NCBI GenBank assembly: GCA_033085395.1
Contig: MU853202.1
Span: 1-64,000, forward strand
Source: Xanthoparmelia taractica
Taxonomy: Eukaryota; Ascomycota; Lecanoromycetes; Lecanorales; Parmeliaceae
Reading direction: 5' to 3'
Length of the DNA stretch: 64,000 nucleotides
The translations under genes and the position numbers were made by a program. Every line of letters begins with the position of its first letter. The first letter of the stretch is position 1. The notes below the pieces were generated by a model, which was not told the DNA's origin, did no database searches, and saw only the letters and a program-made list of their open reading frames with translations. Below are positions 22,673-34,869 of this stretch, piece after piece.

Positions 22673-25079
22673 TTTTTATCTCTATTTAATCCTTTTCGCA
22701 AGTTTAGTAATTAACTTTTATAGACTTCATAATTAATAAATTTAAATAATTACTATTCGAGTCGATTACGTTTTATAAATTATATAAATTCTTAATAATA
22801 TTCGAGTTAATTATTATCTTAAAGATTGATAAGATTTATATATATTAGAAAACTTAAGATTATTATAATTACTATATACTATTCGAGTTAGACGTTATCG
22901 CTAGTTTTTATAATGTCTATAGAGTGTTTAACTCGAATCGGAACTGAAATCCTTAGATATATACGAAAGTCTCTTATTTACGATCTGCTGCGATAGCTTA
23001 TAAAAATATTGATAATTTTATATTCATAATCGACTATATAAGTAATCTTTAATTATTATATATATATAGCTTTAAAGTAGTGCTTATTACTCTATTAATT
23101 CTTATTCGATTAACTTAGTAATTAAAGAGATCTTCTCTTTTTATTTTATTTATTATATTATATACTCTTAATATTTTTTCTTCTTATCTAATATAACTTT
23201 CTTAATTTATAGATACTTATTATCTTTATATTTCGCTTCTTTTCTTATTTATTATAATAAAGTTATCGACAATAGATTAAAGCTTAATCTTTTTTATCTA
23301 TTCTTTCTATTTATTATAATTAAATAGACTCGAGTTCTAGTTATCGCTTACTAGATCGATTTCTTTCTATATCATTATTTTATATATCGAGTATCTCTTA
23401 ATAATTCGCGTATTTTTCTTATTATCTTTTATAAAGCTTAAATTTAACTTATTGAGTAATATGATATTATCGAATCTTACGACTTCTCTTAAGGCGCTTA
23501 CGAAGCTTAATTTATCGATAATATTATTCAATAAATTATTATATAAGTTATTTAACTTAGGGAGTATCTATATCTTTCTCGCTATTCTAGAGTATATCTT
23601 TAATACACGCTATCGTATTAAATAGCATATAATACGCCTTTTTCGTTAATCTAGATCTCGCTAGACTTTTTTAACGTAATCGTATATTTCTAAAAAAAAT
23701 TATTATCTTATAAATAATAAAGTAATAACAAAGAGCTTATCTTCAATTTTTTTATTTTTTATTTTTTAATATAAAGAAATTTAGAAATATAATTCTTTAG
23801 AGTATATTAAAGAACGATTATTATAAGAATTATAGTATTATCGAGTAGGGATAATTAAAGGTATTTACTTCTTTATTTAAATTTAAGAGATATTCTCTCG
23901 CTATAAAAGAAGATTCGATATAATAATATAATTATTAATTAAGATAGAAAGCGCTTCTTATCTTAAAATAGTTAATTATAATTAATTAATCTAAGCTCTA
24001 AAATATATTATATTCTATATATTCTCTAAATATTAACGCGTGAATTAAAGATCTATTAATAAGTCGTTAACGATTATCTTTAGAGCTTCGAGCGATAATC
24101 TTATATAACTCTTAAGATAAAATTAAACGATCTTTTAAATCTTCTTTATTAAAAATAAATAGAAATTATCTAAATAATCGAAAAGCTATATTCTTATTAA
24201 AAAGATCTCGAAGCTTCGAAAATAATAATTAATTAAGAATCTTAATATCTTTCTCTTCTCTATAATCGTAGATTTATTATTAATATCTTGTATAAATTGA
24301 GTATTCTTATAAAGTTTTTATCTTTAATCTCTTTATATTTTAATTATTATTTAATTAAGTGCGTTTATATAATACTTTAATTAAAGACTTAGCTCTAAGA
24401 GACTTAGATCTTTAAGATCTTCGCTAGTTATAATTCTTATAAATAAAATAACTCTTATCGTCTTAAATAGGTTAATATACTCTTTTTTAATAATATACAC
24501 GCGTGTTTTTAATCGTATTATATTATCTTATAGCCCGATTTAATAATTATCGTCGTTCGAGTTATCTTCTAAAGTATTAATTAATGATCTTTCTTTATTT
24601 TAATCTATTAATAATATATTATTTAATATTATTAAAAACGATAATAAAGCTTTGAATTTCTTAATCTTAATTAATAGATGTCTTGGCGAGAGACTAAAAT
24701 ATACTATATACTTATAGCGCGGCTTCGTTAAAATAATATTCAATAACTCTTTTTCGCGTAACGCTTTTTAATATCGAATTATTTATGATTATTTAGTTAT
24801 TATTTCACTATGCTTAGAATATATATATATATCTATATCGAAGCCTTACAAAAGACGCTATAACTTCGTTAAGTTAGAGACGATTTCACTCGATAAGTTC
24901 TTTTCTATCTTAATTTAATATATATTTAATATTATTATCATATAAGCATATTGAATAATTATTATATTATTCTTTTTACTATTTATCGAGAGCGACTTAA
25001 TTAATTACTTATTAATAGTCGATAAGTATATTATATTCTATAGATTCTTTAACGATCTAGATATTTAGTCGTATATTAT
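22673..25079 (-). other. Unidentified degraded element U, downstream part
   Basis: No family recognised. Minus-strand reading near 24600-25079 gives a stretch such as 'DIDIYIYSKHSEIIT' and 'LNIILTKPRYKYIVYFSLSP' that looks protein-like once RIP stops are ignored. The reading appears to continue from 52208 across the 27-kb Gypsy insertion. The rest (22673-24500) has long low-stop stretches on minus (for example around 24000-24450) but nothing I can name. It may be a transposase or another long TE protein. Confidence 0.35.
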
Positions 25080-25234
25080 TGTAACAGCAAAGGGGAGTAT
25101 TCAGTTAGTGTGGTGTGTAAGTCTTGATTATTTTCTGTTGGAAAAATCTATCTAAGTCGGCCAGCCAAGCCAGCCAGTCAAGCACTTGCCTTAGCCGATT
25201 TCTTGATTGGCTTGACAAGTGCGTTTTCGTGATA
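25080..25234 (-). repeat. 3' LTR of outer Gypsy G3
   Basis: 155 bp, TGTAACAGCAAAGGGG to TTTTCGTGATA on plus. The twin of 52053-52207. An open stretch at 25124-25333 runs through the LTR into the 3' internal end and is not a gene. Confidence 0.88.
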
Positions 25235-25730
25235 GCATTCACCGAAATAGAAGAAAAGCGAGCGACCTCGCTTATTATATATATATTAAAGTCATATATA
25301 TTAAAGTATATAGAAAAATCTTACATTCGTTAATAATAGTATACTAAAATTAACGAGAAGTTAGTGATAGTAAGGTCTTTTCGATAGTAACAGTGAGGTC
25401 TTTTCGACGGCTAAATCATATAGTTAAAATATTAGTTAATAGTCAAACAATAACAATATTAATAGTCACAATGTAATCAATTCTTTATGTTACAAAACAA
25501 CGATTATGTATTATTATTTTTCTTCAATAATTATATAAACGTTATCAAGTAGAGGGAAATATATATCGATCGACAATACTCGTTAAACGTTTAAATGTAA
25601 GTGAGGTGAGTAGGTGTAATATAAGTGTCATAATAAAGTAGCGACATTATATCTTCTAAGACGATCTCTCCTTTTTGCGAGTAGGTTTAACTAAGAAGAC
25701 GAAGAAGTAAGTCGAATTCTAGCTGCTTCC

Positions 25731-25887
25731 TCCTTATATTCCTTTATCAACTCAGAAGCATCATCAAGATCCTTAATATTATATCACTAATTATATTTAG
25801 AATTATATTCTTTTCATCTTACTAGGTATTCTATAGTTAAATTACGTTTCTTCTTAATAATTCGTTTATTAAGAAGTCGTTGATTTC
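25731..25887 (-). pseudogene. Chromodomain of Gypsy G3
   Basis: Collinear with the G2 chromodomain, minus strand. A 1-bp deletion near 25880 relative to G2 (TCGTTGATTTC against TCGTTCGATTTC) shifts frame at the domain start. Cage tryptophans are stops. Confidence 0.7.
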
Positions 25888-26017
25888 TAAATTAATAATA
25901 TTATTATTATTAATAAAAATAGGCGAGATATATTAAGATTAAGAACGTTAAAAAAATTATTTTATAGCGTAAAATAAGACTTTAATTATATTATTATAAA
26001 GATAAAATAAACTCTTT

Positions 26018-26022
26018 ATTCT
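26018..26022. repeat. Target-site duplication ATTCT, left of G4
   Basis: ATTCT here and at 33437-33441 flank G4 exactly. Removing G4 restores the G3 sequence CTTTATTCTATAGAAA found uninterrupted in G2 at about 10993-11011. Confidence 0.95.
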
Positions 26023-26178
26023 TGTCACGAAAACGCACTTGCCAAGCCAATCAAGAAATCAGCTAAGGCAAGTGCTTGGCTGGCCGCTTGGCTGGCTGAC
26101 TTAGAATTTTCCAACTTAGAATAATTAAGAATTACACACCCAACTGACTGACTGAATACACCCCCATTTGCTGTTACA
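26023..26178 (+). repeat. 5' LTR of Gypsy G4
   Basis: 156 bp, TGTCACGAAAACGC to TTTGCTGTTACA. It is the least mutated LTR here and carries a promoter in a live element. Short direct repeats GGCTGGC and CTGACTGACTGA sit inside. The minus-strand open stretch 26025-26234 exists only because RIP spared this part. Confidence 0.95.
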
Positions 26179-26181
26179 GTA

Positions 26182-26194
26182 TGGTAGCAACGCC
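26182..26194 (+). promoter_or_regulatory. Candidate primer-binding site of Gypsy G4
   Basis: TGGTAGCAACGCC, three bases after the 5' LTR. It starts with the TGG complementary to a tRNA CCA end. It is present in RIP-altered form in the same place in G1, G2 and G5. The matching tRNA was not identified. Confidence 0.5.
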
Positions 26195-26689
26195 AAATAG
26201 CTGTCATTAGCTGTTCCAGGAGATTCTCCATCATTATTTCATTATTGCTACATCATTACTTAATCTGAAATAACCCTTCTCCGGGGAAAATTGTATTCTA
26301 TCTAGTAAGATCCGCATATAAAGTTATCGAAATTCTTACCCGAACGATCGAAATCTCAAACTTATCTCCCTCACACCTATTGTCGTCACTATTATCGTTA
26401 TAGCTCACTTATTATTATTATATCACTATATTGCTGCTATTTTAGACTAGCACTGTCGTTTTAAGTATATTATCGTCTCTTTTAAATTATTTATTTTATT
26501 ATTCTTACTGTAGTTAAAAAGAAAAGAAAGAAAATATTATATTATTAATTGTATAATAAAGAGAACTTCAATTCTTATAATATTATCTCTTCCTTACTAA
26601 GAAGATTATTATTCTAGCTTCTTTAACTCTAAATTCTATCTCTCGAGATATTATTATCTTAATCTTTTAAATAGACGAATTTCTACACT

Positions 26690-28060
26690 TCGAGCACGCC
26701 TTTATTAGTCTCATCTTCGACGATATTAAATAATTTATTTTCGATATTATTAAGGTTAATTTTAGGCCTCTAAAGATTATAAAAGAAATAGCTTTATTAG
26801 TTCGTAACGTACGTGTAAGAGCTTATTCTATATCTATTAAGATTTTATTAAATTAATCTACTAGCTAAACACTTAATTAATTAATTTTTAAAACTACTCT
26901 AACTAAATTTGAGATTAATATTTAATTATTAAGAAGATTAAGAGAATTTCCTTCTATCGGCGATATATCTCGTTCTTCTTTCTTAAGAAGTTCTATTATT
27001 AATAATTCTTCTATTAAAAATTCTCTCGTTATTAACTCTAATTCTAATAATTCAATTATTATGAATTTCGTTAATTCTAATTTAAATTTAAGCATAAATT
27101 CTACTTCTAAAGATACTTCAAATAACTTTAATATAATCGAAAATAACGATATTAATTAATAGAATATCGGCTTTTTATAGTAATAATAAACTACTCTATA
27201 AGGTCTTCTGCGTAGTGTATCTAAATCGTCTAATAAGTGAGGATCGTTAGAATAGAATAGCATTAATACTATAGTAGGAAATGCATTAGTCAGTAGTTGA
27301 AATACTAATAATGTGGGATTTTTCAACCCGATATATAAGAATAAGTCGGTGATTTTCTATGCTTCTTTAATAAAGCATATATTAAAGATCTACTTTCGAA
27401 ATATGCATTTGTTTTTAAAGTATACTCGTAACGTAGCTAGTACCAAGAATAATAAGCTTATTCGTATAAATCTCTAAATATACTTTAAGGGGCCTATTTT
27501 AAAATAATAATTAAGTAAGCTTTTTAATAATAATAAGCGTCTTATAAAGCTTAAGAATAAACTAAATAAGTGAGAGAGAATACTAATCGAATGATTTAAA
27601 GTATTTATTAATGTAATGATTAATTCGTTATTAAAAAAGAGATATATCTTAAAAGATATTATTAGCAAAAGAGAGTCTCGAGAATATATATAAAAGATTC
27701 TATATACTTCGAAGAATATTAACTTAATTAATAATAAAAATTAGCTTAATATAATTTATAATGACTTAAATACTAAGTTAAGATATAATCTAAAAAGGCT
27801 AAAGAATCGAATTATCTTATATAATTTTCTTAAAAAAATGGATAATCTCAAGTATAATTAATAAATCTATGCAAATAGATATAATTCGAGAATATATAAG
27901 TTTTCTTTTACTTCTTCTTCGGGGAATATCTTTGCGAGATCTTCATAGAATTATTCTTCTTAAAATCGAAGTAATAACAATAAAGATATTTTTAATTAGT
28001 ATCAACCTCGTTTATAATAGCAATTTTTATTTCGATCTTAGCAAAGTATAGAAACTAATA
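26690..28060 (+). pseudogene. Gag of Gypsy G4
   Basis: Plus-strand reading. A Ser/Asn-rich N-terminal part (about 26900-27120) contains 'SRSSFLRSSIINNSS'. The helical core corresponding to G2 lies at about 27500-27750, and a Ser/Arg-rich tail at 27869-28051. Gag forms the virus-like particle in live relatives. Stops at Trp and Gln positions throughout. The minus-strand open stretch 27474-27668 is antisense. Confidence 0.6.
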
Positions 28061-28671
28061 ATTAATATTAGCGACCTTACTTTTAATAACTCTTTTGTCA
28101 AAATAATAATTAATATAGATAATCGACTTAGTTATTTCCCCGTTAATTTAATAATCAAAATGCTTATTTTAATTCGCAGCAAAACGCTTAAATATCTTAT
28201 TAGTCTTTATAAATCGTCGCTTTAAACGTATTCAATTCGATCTCGAATCGATCTTTATTTGATAAGTAGTAATAGTAGTTTCCTTTAAGATTAATCTAAG
28301 ACTTTTAATAAAGCAATTAAAGATCTTAATTTAATACTATAAATCGTTTGAAAGTAGCTATTTATTAGATATCTACTATTAACGAAAATGCTAAGTATAA
28401 TAAAGCTTAAAGTTCGAATTATGAAAAAGAAAATATTAATATTAAATAATTTTATTTTATAGACGAAGATTAGTATAAGAATAAGATATATTATACTAAT
28501 TTTGAGCATGATTCTAAGCTTTCTATATAGTCACATAATAATTAGTTTATTAACTTTATAAAGATCGAAATCTACTATCGAAATTATTAGGAGTCTTTCT
28601 TATCTAAGATCAAATTGCATAAGTATTTATGTATCTATTCTAAGAAGCACGTTTACGCCAACGAATTAGTG

Positions 28672-28791
28672 CTTATAAAGTCTTCTAACTTTAATTAGTA
28701 ACTCGTAAAGTCTTTTAACGTTAATAAATAACTCGTAAAGTCTTCTAATTCTAATAGATAACTTGTAAAGTCTTTTAACTCTAATAAATAA
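28672..28791 (+). repeat. 30-bp minisatellite, four units, between gag and protease
   Basis: Four 30-bp units (28672, 28702, 28732, 28762), each of the form CTCGTAAAGTCTTCTAA... The unit is a whole number of codons (10), so repeat-number change would keep frame. The equivalent place in G2 (about 14765-14830) and G5 (about 49325-49410) carries fewer, more diverged units. Confidence 0.85.
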
Positions 28792-29013
28792 TAAAAAATT
28801 ATTAAATTCGCCGCTTTTAATTAGAATTTAAGAAATAATTTTATTTTTAAAATTACACTTATATTATAATTAAGATTAAACTCGATCTTATTAATTAAGA
28901 GAATAAAGTTTATAATAATATCGAATATAATATAGATTTAATAGATAGAATATAATATTCTTAGTAATATTCGAATACAGCTATCTTTAAGATAATAACA
29001 TCCTTGCGAGTGC

Positions 29014-29390
29014 GTGGGGTCGGTGCTTTTAAATACGAGATATCGAAGTATATTACGTGAGATATCTATCGTTTTAGAATTGATAATCAAGATTAGAGAG
29101 TGCTTATATATCTACGCAGGGAATTATATATTATCGATAACTTATATATTAAAATACTTATTAAAAATAATATTATTAAGTTTAAAAAAATTATTTTTAA
29201 TGTAATTAATAAAAAAGTAAGAATTAATAATTATAGTATTATAGTTAATATTACTGCTCGGCCTCGAGACGAATTTATACGAAGAAAGATCTATGTTAAA
29301 TTATTTATTTTCGTGTCTTCGCAAAGCGAGATAATTCTATTAATTAAGAAAATTAATCTATCTAACGATCGTAATTTCTTATTTAAGTAA
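29014..29390 (+). pseudogene. Retropepsin-like region of Gypsy G4
   Basis: Two overlapping open frames (29014-29205 and 29100-29390) correspond to one reading. 'LYIIDNLYIKILIKNNII' is followed by an 'ARPRDEFIRRK' segment and a C-terminal NDRNFLFK. In fungal Gypsy polyproteins this lies directly upstream of RT. Same layout as G2, G3 and G5. Confidence 0.65.
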
Positions 29391-29639
29391 GTAGTGTAGA
29401 CGAATTTAATAATATTCGCTTATTTAATTAATTATATAATAATTAAAATTCTAATTCGAAAGAAGTCTAATATATCTATTCAAATCTCAAGAAAATTAAG
29501 GCTTAGAAATATTCCGTAAATAAATTATAAGGATTATTTTTAAATTAATATCGAGTCTAAATTCGCTTTAATAAAAATAATTATAAATTTAAATATAAAT
29601 TTAAGCTTAAATTAAGTAACCCTTTTACTAGCTAAAGAA

Positions 29640-30560
29640 ATTAAGCTATTAAATAAAGTTATGATTTTCGAGAATATATAGACTAAGATTATATTAATCG
29701 ATCTAATTAATGAATTTTTATAGATTTAATAAAATATCGACTTTATTAAAATATTAGAAGAGAAATAAATAAAGCTTTCGCTAAGAGATAATTAGTAAAT
29801 CAAGATTAGCGAAAAAATTAAAATCTATTTTTTAAGTATACGAGATCGAAAAGTAATTAATAAAGTCTTTCATAAGCTATATAAATAGGAAAGACTTAAA
29901 TAAATTAAAGATTCTATATTTTTCTTCTATTCGATATTTATTATATAAAAAATACTATCTAATAGTATTATTAAGAAAAGATCGATAATTAATATTCGAG
30001 GTTTAAATAATTTACTAGTTCGAGATATATATTTAATATCTCTTTAATAGAATATAATTAAGATACTAGCTAACTATAATTTTATTTTAGTAATCGATAC
30101 TACTTCGTTTTTCTATTAATAGCGAGTATATTTAAATTATCGCTAAATATAGACTATTATAAATTATAGAGATTAAGAAACTTTCAATGTTTTAATTATA
30201 GATTATATAAATTCGATTATTTATATTTAACGCCAAATCGATAAAATCTTGCGATATATTCTTAACGCAAAAGCCTACGTTAATAATATAATTACGAATA
30301 CTACAATATTTTAGTAGCACTTATAAGATCTTCGTTAACTATTCGAGCTTTTTATTAAATTTAATATTACTATTTCTCTTATAAAAGTCTTTTTAAGATA
30401 TTCAAACGTTAATTTATTAAATAAAAAAGTTAATTCTTTTAACTTAATTTCTTTAGAAGATAAGCTTAAAGTTATTTCGAATTTATAATATCTTAGCACT
30501 TTAAGAAAACTCGAATACTATTTAAAATTAATTAATTATTTTTATTAATATATTTATTTT
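29640..30560 (+). pseudogene. Reverse transcriptase of Gypsy G4
   Basis: Clear Gypsy RT reading in order: 'VIDTTSFFYQ' (domain A, catalytic Asp kept) near 30090-30120, the ETFNV segment (domain B, about 30180), 'AYVNNI' (YVDD box at 30276-30287, both Asp lost), 'LFELFIKFNITISLIKVFL' (about 30335-30395) and 'LRKLEYYL' in the thumb/connection region. TGG and CAA/CAG codons have turned into stops. No activity is possible. Confidence 0.88.
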
Positions 30561-32682
30561 TATATATAATTAATATAATCCTTATAAAATCTTAAAATAT
30601 TATTTCTTAAGAAAGTATCGAATTTTAAACGTCGACGAAAATAATACTCTTCTAGAACGAAATTATCTATAGCTTTAGAGAAGCAATTAATATTCTTTCA
30701 ATTTCTTTAAAAAGCACTATTTTAATTAACGATTCTAATATATTTCAATAATACTCGGACTTTATAAATTAATTTAAATATCTTAAAGAAATTTAATTCT
30801 AAGGCGATAGTCTTTTATATTAAATCGAATATATATAATAATAAAAATAAATAACCTTCTCGTATATAAACGAAGTCAATTCTTTTTCTATTAAGGCTTC
30901 TAATTATAATAAGAAGAAGAAGTTATTAGTCTACGAAATTAAAAATTACTGGCCTTATTTAATATATAAAGAAAATAAGATATATAATCGAATCTTTAAA
31001 GTATTCTATAAGAATATAGATCGATCACTCTATTATCATTAATATTATAAAGTAAAATTCGATTATTTTAATCACATCGACAATACGGATAAATATTCGT
31101 TTAATTCGAGCTAATTAATTCTTAAGGTAGTTTAATCTAATTATCTCTTACAAATCTAGCAAAGAGCATATTATATCTAATACTCTATTAAGGCTTATAA
31201 GTATAAATAAGAATAGTTCGCTACCTTATTATTATTCGAAGTTAAATACTCTTTATATTTTCACTACAAGTTTAATAGAAATAAGTACTTTATTTCATAA
31301 GAAATATATCTAAGATTATTAACGAGATAATTATTAAAAAAGAATTTCTATATAGCCGAATATTAATAATAGTCTAGCTAGCGAGAACGTAGCATCTTTG
31401 CCCTTCGTGCGAGGAAAGCATCTCTTAACTACTAATGCTAACCTCTATTTTTCGCCTCGATCGAAAGAAGAATTATAACAAAAATAATAAAGTCTCACTT
31501 ACGAAATATAGCGAGATCTCATCTTTTATATTAATAGAACTATTAATTAATAACGACTTTATATTCTCTCTTTGCTAATAAAAGATATTCTCTCTTTAAT
31601 ATATAAAGAAGAATATTCTAACTTTTAGAGATATTACGAGATCGTTATATTATTCTAATATATTCATAAAATCATAAGACACTTATAAAACTTTATTCGA
31701 TATTGTCTAGAGTGTTTAATACTACAAATAAGAAGATACGCACCTTACAATAATTTGTAGCCAATCTTATCTCCGCTCGTGTCTTTTTATATTCTAATTA
31801 TTAACTTTATTTTAATATTATCTCTATTAAATTATAAAATAAATTATTTTATATTTTATATTTATAAGTTTATAAAAGTTATTTAATTAATTTCTAGTAA
31901 ATTAATCTAAAAAGTACCTAATTAGATAAAAGTACTTCTAAATCGACTTAACATTATTAATTAAAAAATTTTAAAGATTATTATTAATAATCGAGATAGA
32001 AATTTTTTTTCGAAGCTTTGAAAATTATTATTTAAACTATTAAAGATTTCTCTACTTTATTTAATAGTTTATTACTCGTAAATTAATAATACGAGCGAAC
32101 GTATTAATTAAACCACTAAGATAGCTCTAAGATACTTCGTATATATTCTTAATAAATCTTCTTTATAATCGAAAGTTCTATCACGAATATAGACTTTCTT
32201 AAATAACTTCACCTCTTCTAAGATTACGTTAAGCGAAGTAGTTTATAATTTTACTCTTAATAGATTTTTAAATTTACTTCGTTTATTAACTAAGATCGAT
32301 TATATCTCTATAAATTATAGTTAAAGATATTATCAATTTTATTTCAATATTCAATAAATTCCATTACGATAGAAAGTATTAATTAATATTTCTTAGGGTG
32401 AGAGAATAGATACTTCTTCGACTACATGAAGGCTATAAAATTTCCTTTATTCTTAATATTATTAATAAGCTAATATAATAATATATCGATTTTTTTTAGA
32501 TAATGAATAAAATAAATAGACTTATCTATAGACTTGCTATTTCTATAGAATAAAGAGTTTATTCTATTTTTACGATAAAATAATTAGAGTCTTATTCTAC
32601 GTCAAAGAACGATTCTTTTTAACGCTCTCGGCCTTAACATATTTCGCCTATTTCTATTAATAATTATAATACTATTAATTTA
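30561..32682 (+). pseudogene. RNase H/integrase span of Gypsy G4
   Basis: Follows RT and precedes the chromodomain. A readable stretch is 'NYWPYLIYKENKIYNRIFKVFY' like (about 30950-31015), but the HHCC and DDE signatures are not certain. A less-mutated patch at about 31385-31440 retains CA/TG. Call by position. Confidence 0.5.
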
Positions 32683-32841
32683 GAAATCGAACGACTTCTC
32701 AATAAACGAATTATTAAGAAAAAATGTGATTTAACTATAAAATATCTAGTAAGATAAAAGAAATATAATCCTAAGTATAATTAATAATATAACATTAAGA
32801 ATCTTGATAATGCTCTTAAGTTATTGAAGAAATATAAGGAG
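32683..32841 (+). pseudogene. Chromodomain of Gypsy G4
   Basis: Starts EIERLLNKRIIKKK and continues with the aromatic core, where two tryptophan positions are TAG/TAA, then 'NIKNLDNALKLL'. C-terminal chromodomains mark chromoviruses and in studied elements direct integration to H3K9-methylated heterochromatin. The nesting of this family here fits that, as inference. Confidence 0.8.
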
Positions 32842-33236
32842 AAAGTAGCTAGAATTCGAGCTATTATACTTATATCTCCGGCTTTTTAGCCGAACTTGTT
32901 TATAAAAAGAAGAGATCGTTCTAGAAAGCAATCTAAATAACGCTTACGCTGTATTTAAACGTTTAACGAGTATTATTAATCGAGATATATTCTCCTCTAC
33001 TCGATAACGTTTATATAATTATTAAGAAAAAATATTTATTTATTAACTCTTATTCTAACTGATATTCTAATTATATAATTTAATCGTCGAAAGAATCTTA
33101 TTATTATTACCGAAAGATCTCGCTATTATTAATCTCTCGTTAATTCTAGTAGACTATTACTACCGGATTTATCTGCTTGATTAATAAGGTTTTCTGTATG
33201 CTTTAATATATATAACTTCAACATGTATATAACAGT

Positions 33237-33254
33237 AAGCGAGGTCGCTCGCTT
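33237..33254. other. Hairpin and pyrimidine tract upstream of the G4 3' LTR
   Basis: Stem AAGCGAG/CTCGCTT, loop GTCG, followed by TTTCTTCTATTTC. A purine-rich polypurine tract would be expected just before a 3' LTR; instead the coding strand is pyrimidine-rich. The same arrangement is present in G2, G3 and G6. Confidence 0.6.
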
Positions 33255-33276
33255 TTTCTTCTATTTCGATGAATGC

Positions 33277-33436
33277 TGTTACGAAAACGCACTTGCCAAG
33301 CCAATCAAGAAATTAGCTAAGACAAGTGCTTGGCTGGCCGCTTAACTGGCTGACTTAAATAAAATTTTCCAACTTAGAATAATTAAGAATTACACACCCA
33401 ATTAACTGACTAAATACACCCCCATTTACTGTTACA
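33277..33436 (+). repeat. 3' LTR of Gypsy G4
   Basis: 160 bp, TGTTACGAAAACGC to TTTACTGTTACA. Compared with the 5' LTR it has a few extra bases (TTAAATAAAATTTT against TTAGAATTTT) and otherwise mostly C-to-T and G-to-A changes. Followed by the TSD ATTCT. Confidence 0.93.
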
Positions 33437-34869
33437 ATTCTATAGAAATAATAAGTTTATAAATAAGTCTATCTATTCTATTTATTATTCAAAAAAACCG
33501 ATATATTATTATAATAGTTTATTAATAATATTACGAATGGAGAAGATTTTATAATCTTTATATAATCGAAGAAATATTTATTAATAGTTTAATTAGTACG
33601 TTCGCTTATATTATTAATCTATAAATAATAGATTATTAAATAAAGTAAAGAAATCTTTAATAGTTTAAAAAGCGATTCTTAAAGCTTCGAAAGAAATTTT
33701 CTATCTTAATTATTAATAATAATTTTTAAGATTTCTTAATTAATAATATTAAATTAATTTAAAAGTGCTATTTCTAATTAAATACTTTTTAAATTAATTT
33801 ATTAAAAATTAATTAAATAATTTTTATAAGTTTATAAACAATAAATATAATTTTATTTTATTTATAATTTAATAGAAATAATATTAGAATAAACTTAATA
33901 ATTAGAATATAAAAAGATATTAACGAAGATAAGATTAATTATAAGTTATCGTAAGATATGTGTCTTCTTATTTATAGAATTAAACACTTTAGATAATATC
34001 GAATAAAGTCTCGTAAGTGCTTTATAATTTCATATATATATTGAAATAATATAATAATTTTATAATATTTCTAAAAGTTAGAATACTCTTTTTTATATAT
34101 TAAAATAAGAATATCTTTTACTAGTAAGAAAGAAATATAAAGTTATTATTAATTAATAGTTCTATTAATATAAAAGATAAGATCTCGCTATATTTCGTAA
34201 GTGAGACTTTATTATTCTTAGTATAGACTTTGCTATTAATTTTCTTTTAATCGAGACGAAAATAAGAGTTAGCATTAATAGCAAAGAGATGCTTTCCTCG
34301 CACGAAGGGCAAAGAAGCTACGTTCTCGCTATTTAGATTATTATTAATATCGAGCTATATAGAAATTCTTTTTTAATAATTATCTTATTAATAATCTTAA
34401 ATATATTTCTTATAAAATAAAGCACTTATTTATATTAAACTTACGATGAAAATATTAATATAGAGAGTATTTAACTTCTAATAATAATGAATTAGCGAAT
34501 TATCTCTATTTAGACTTATAAGCCTTAATAGAGTATTAGATATAATATGTTCTTTATTAGATTTATGAGAAATAATTAGATTAAACTATCTTAAGAATTA
34601 AGTAGCTCGAATTAAACGAATATTTATCCGTATTGTCGATGTGATTAAAATAATCGAATTTTACTTTATAATATTAATGATAATAGAGTGATCGATCTAT
34701 ATTCTTATAGAATACTTTAAAGATTCGATTATATATCTTATTCTCGTTAGATATTAAAAAAGATTAATAATCTTTAATATCGTAGATTAATAATTTTTTT
34801 CTATTAAAATTAAAAATCTTAATAAAAAAAGAATAGACTTCGTTTCTATATAAAAAGATTATTTATTTT

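Larger units (their letters stand above)
26023..33436 (+). mobile_element. Complete Gypsy chromodomain retrotransposon G4
   Basis: A 7,414-bp element on the plus strand with perfect TSD ATTCT, inserted in G3. Order: 5' LTR (26023-26178), candidate primer-binding site (26182-26194), leader, gag (26690-28060), 30-bp minisatellite (28672-28791), retropepsin-like region (29014-29390), RT (YVNN at 30276-30287), RNase H/integrase span, chromodomain (32683-32841), hairpin (33237-33254), 3' LTR (33277-33436). The 5' LTR and about 150 bp of leader are almost free of RIP, while the body and the 3' LTR are mutated. Best reference copy of the family in this window. Confidence 0.95.

Noticed and set aside
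26025..26234. 69-codon minus-strand open frame with a Trp/Ser-rich product
   Set aside because: It covers the RIP-spared 5' LTR and leader of G4, antisense to transcription, and no protein family fits.
28291..28509. 72-codon hydrophobic minus-strand open frame
   Set aside because: Antisense to G4 gag/linker; hydrophobic residues follow from AT-rich codons and no conserved start or family is seen.
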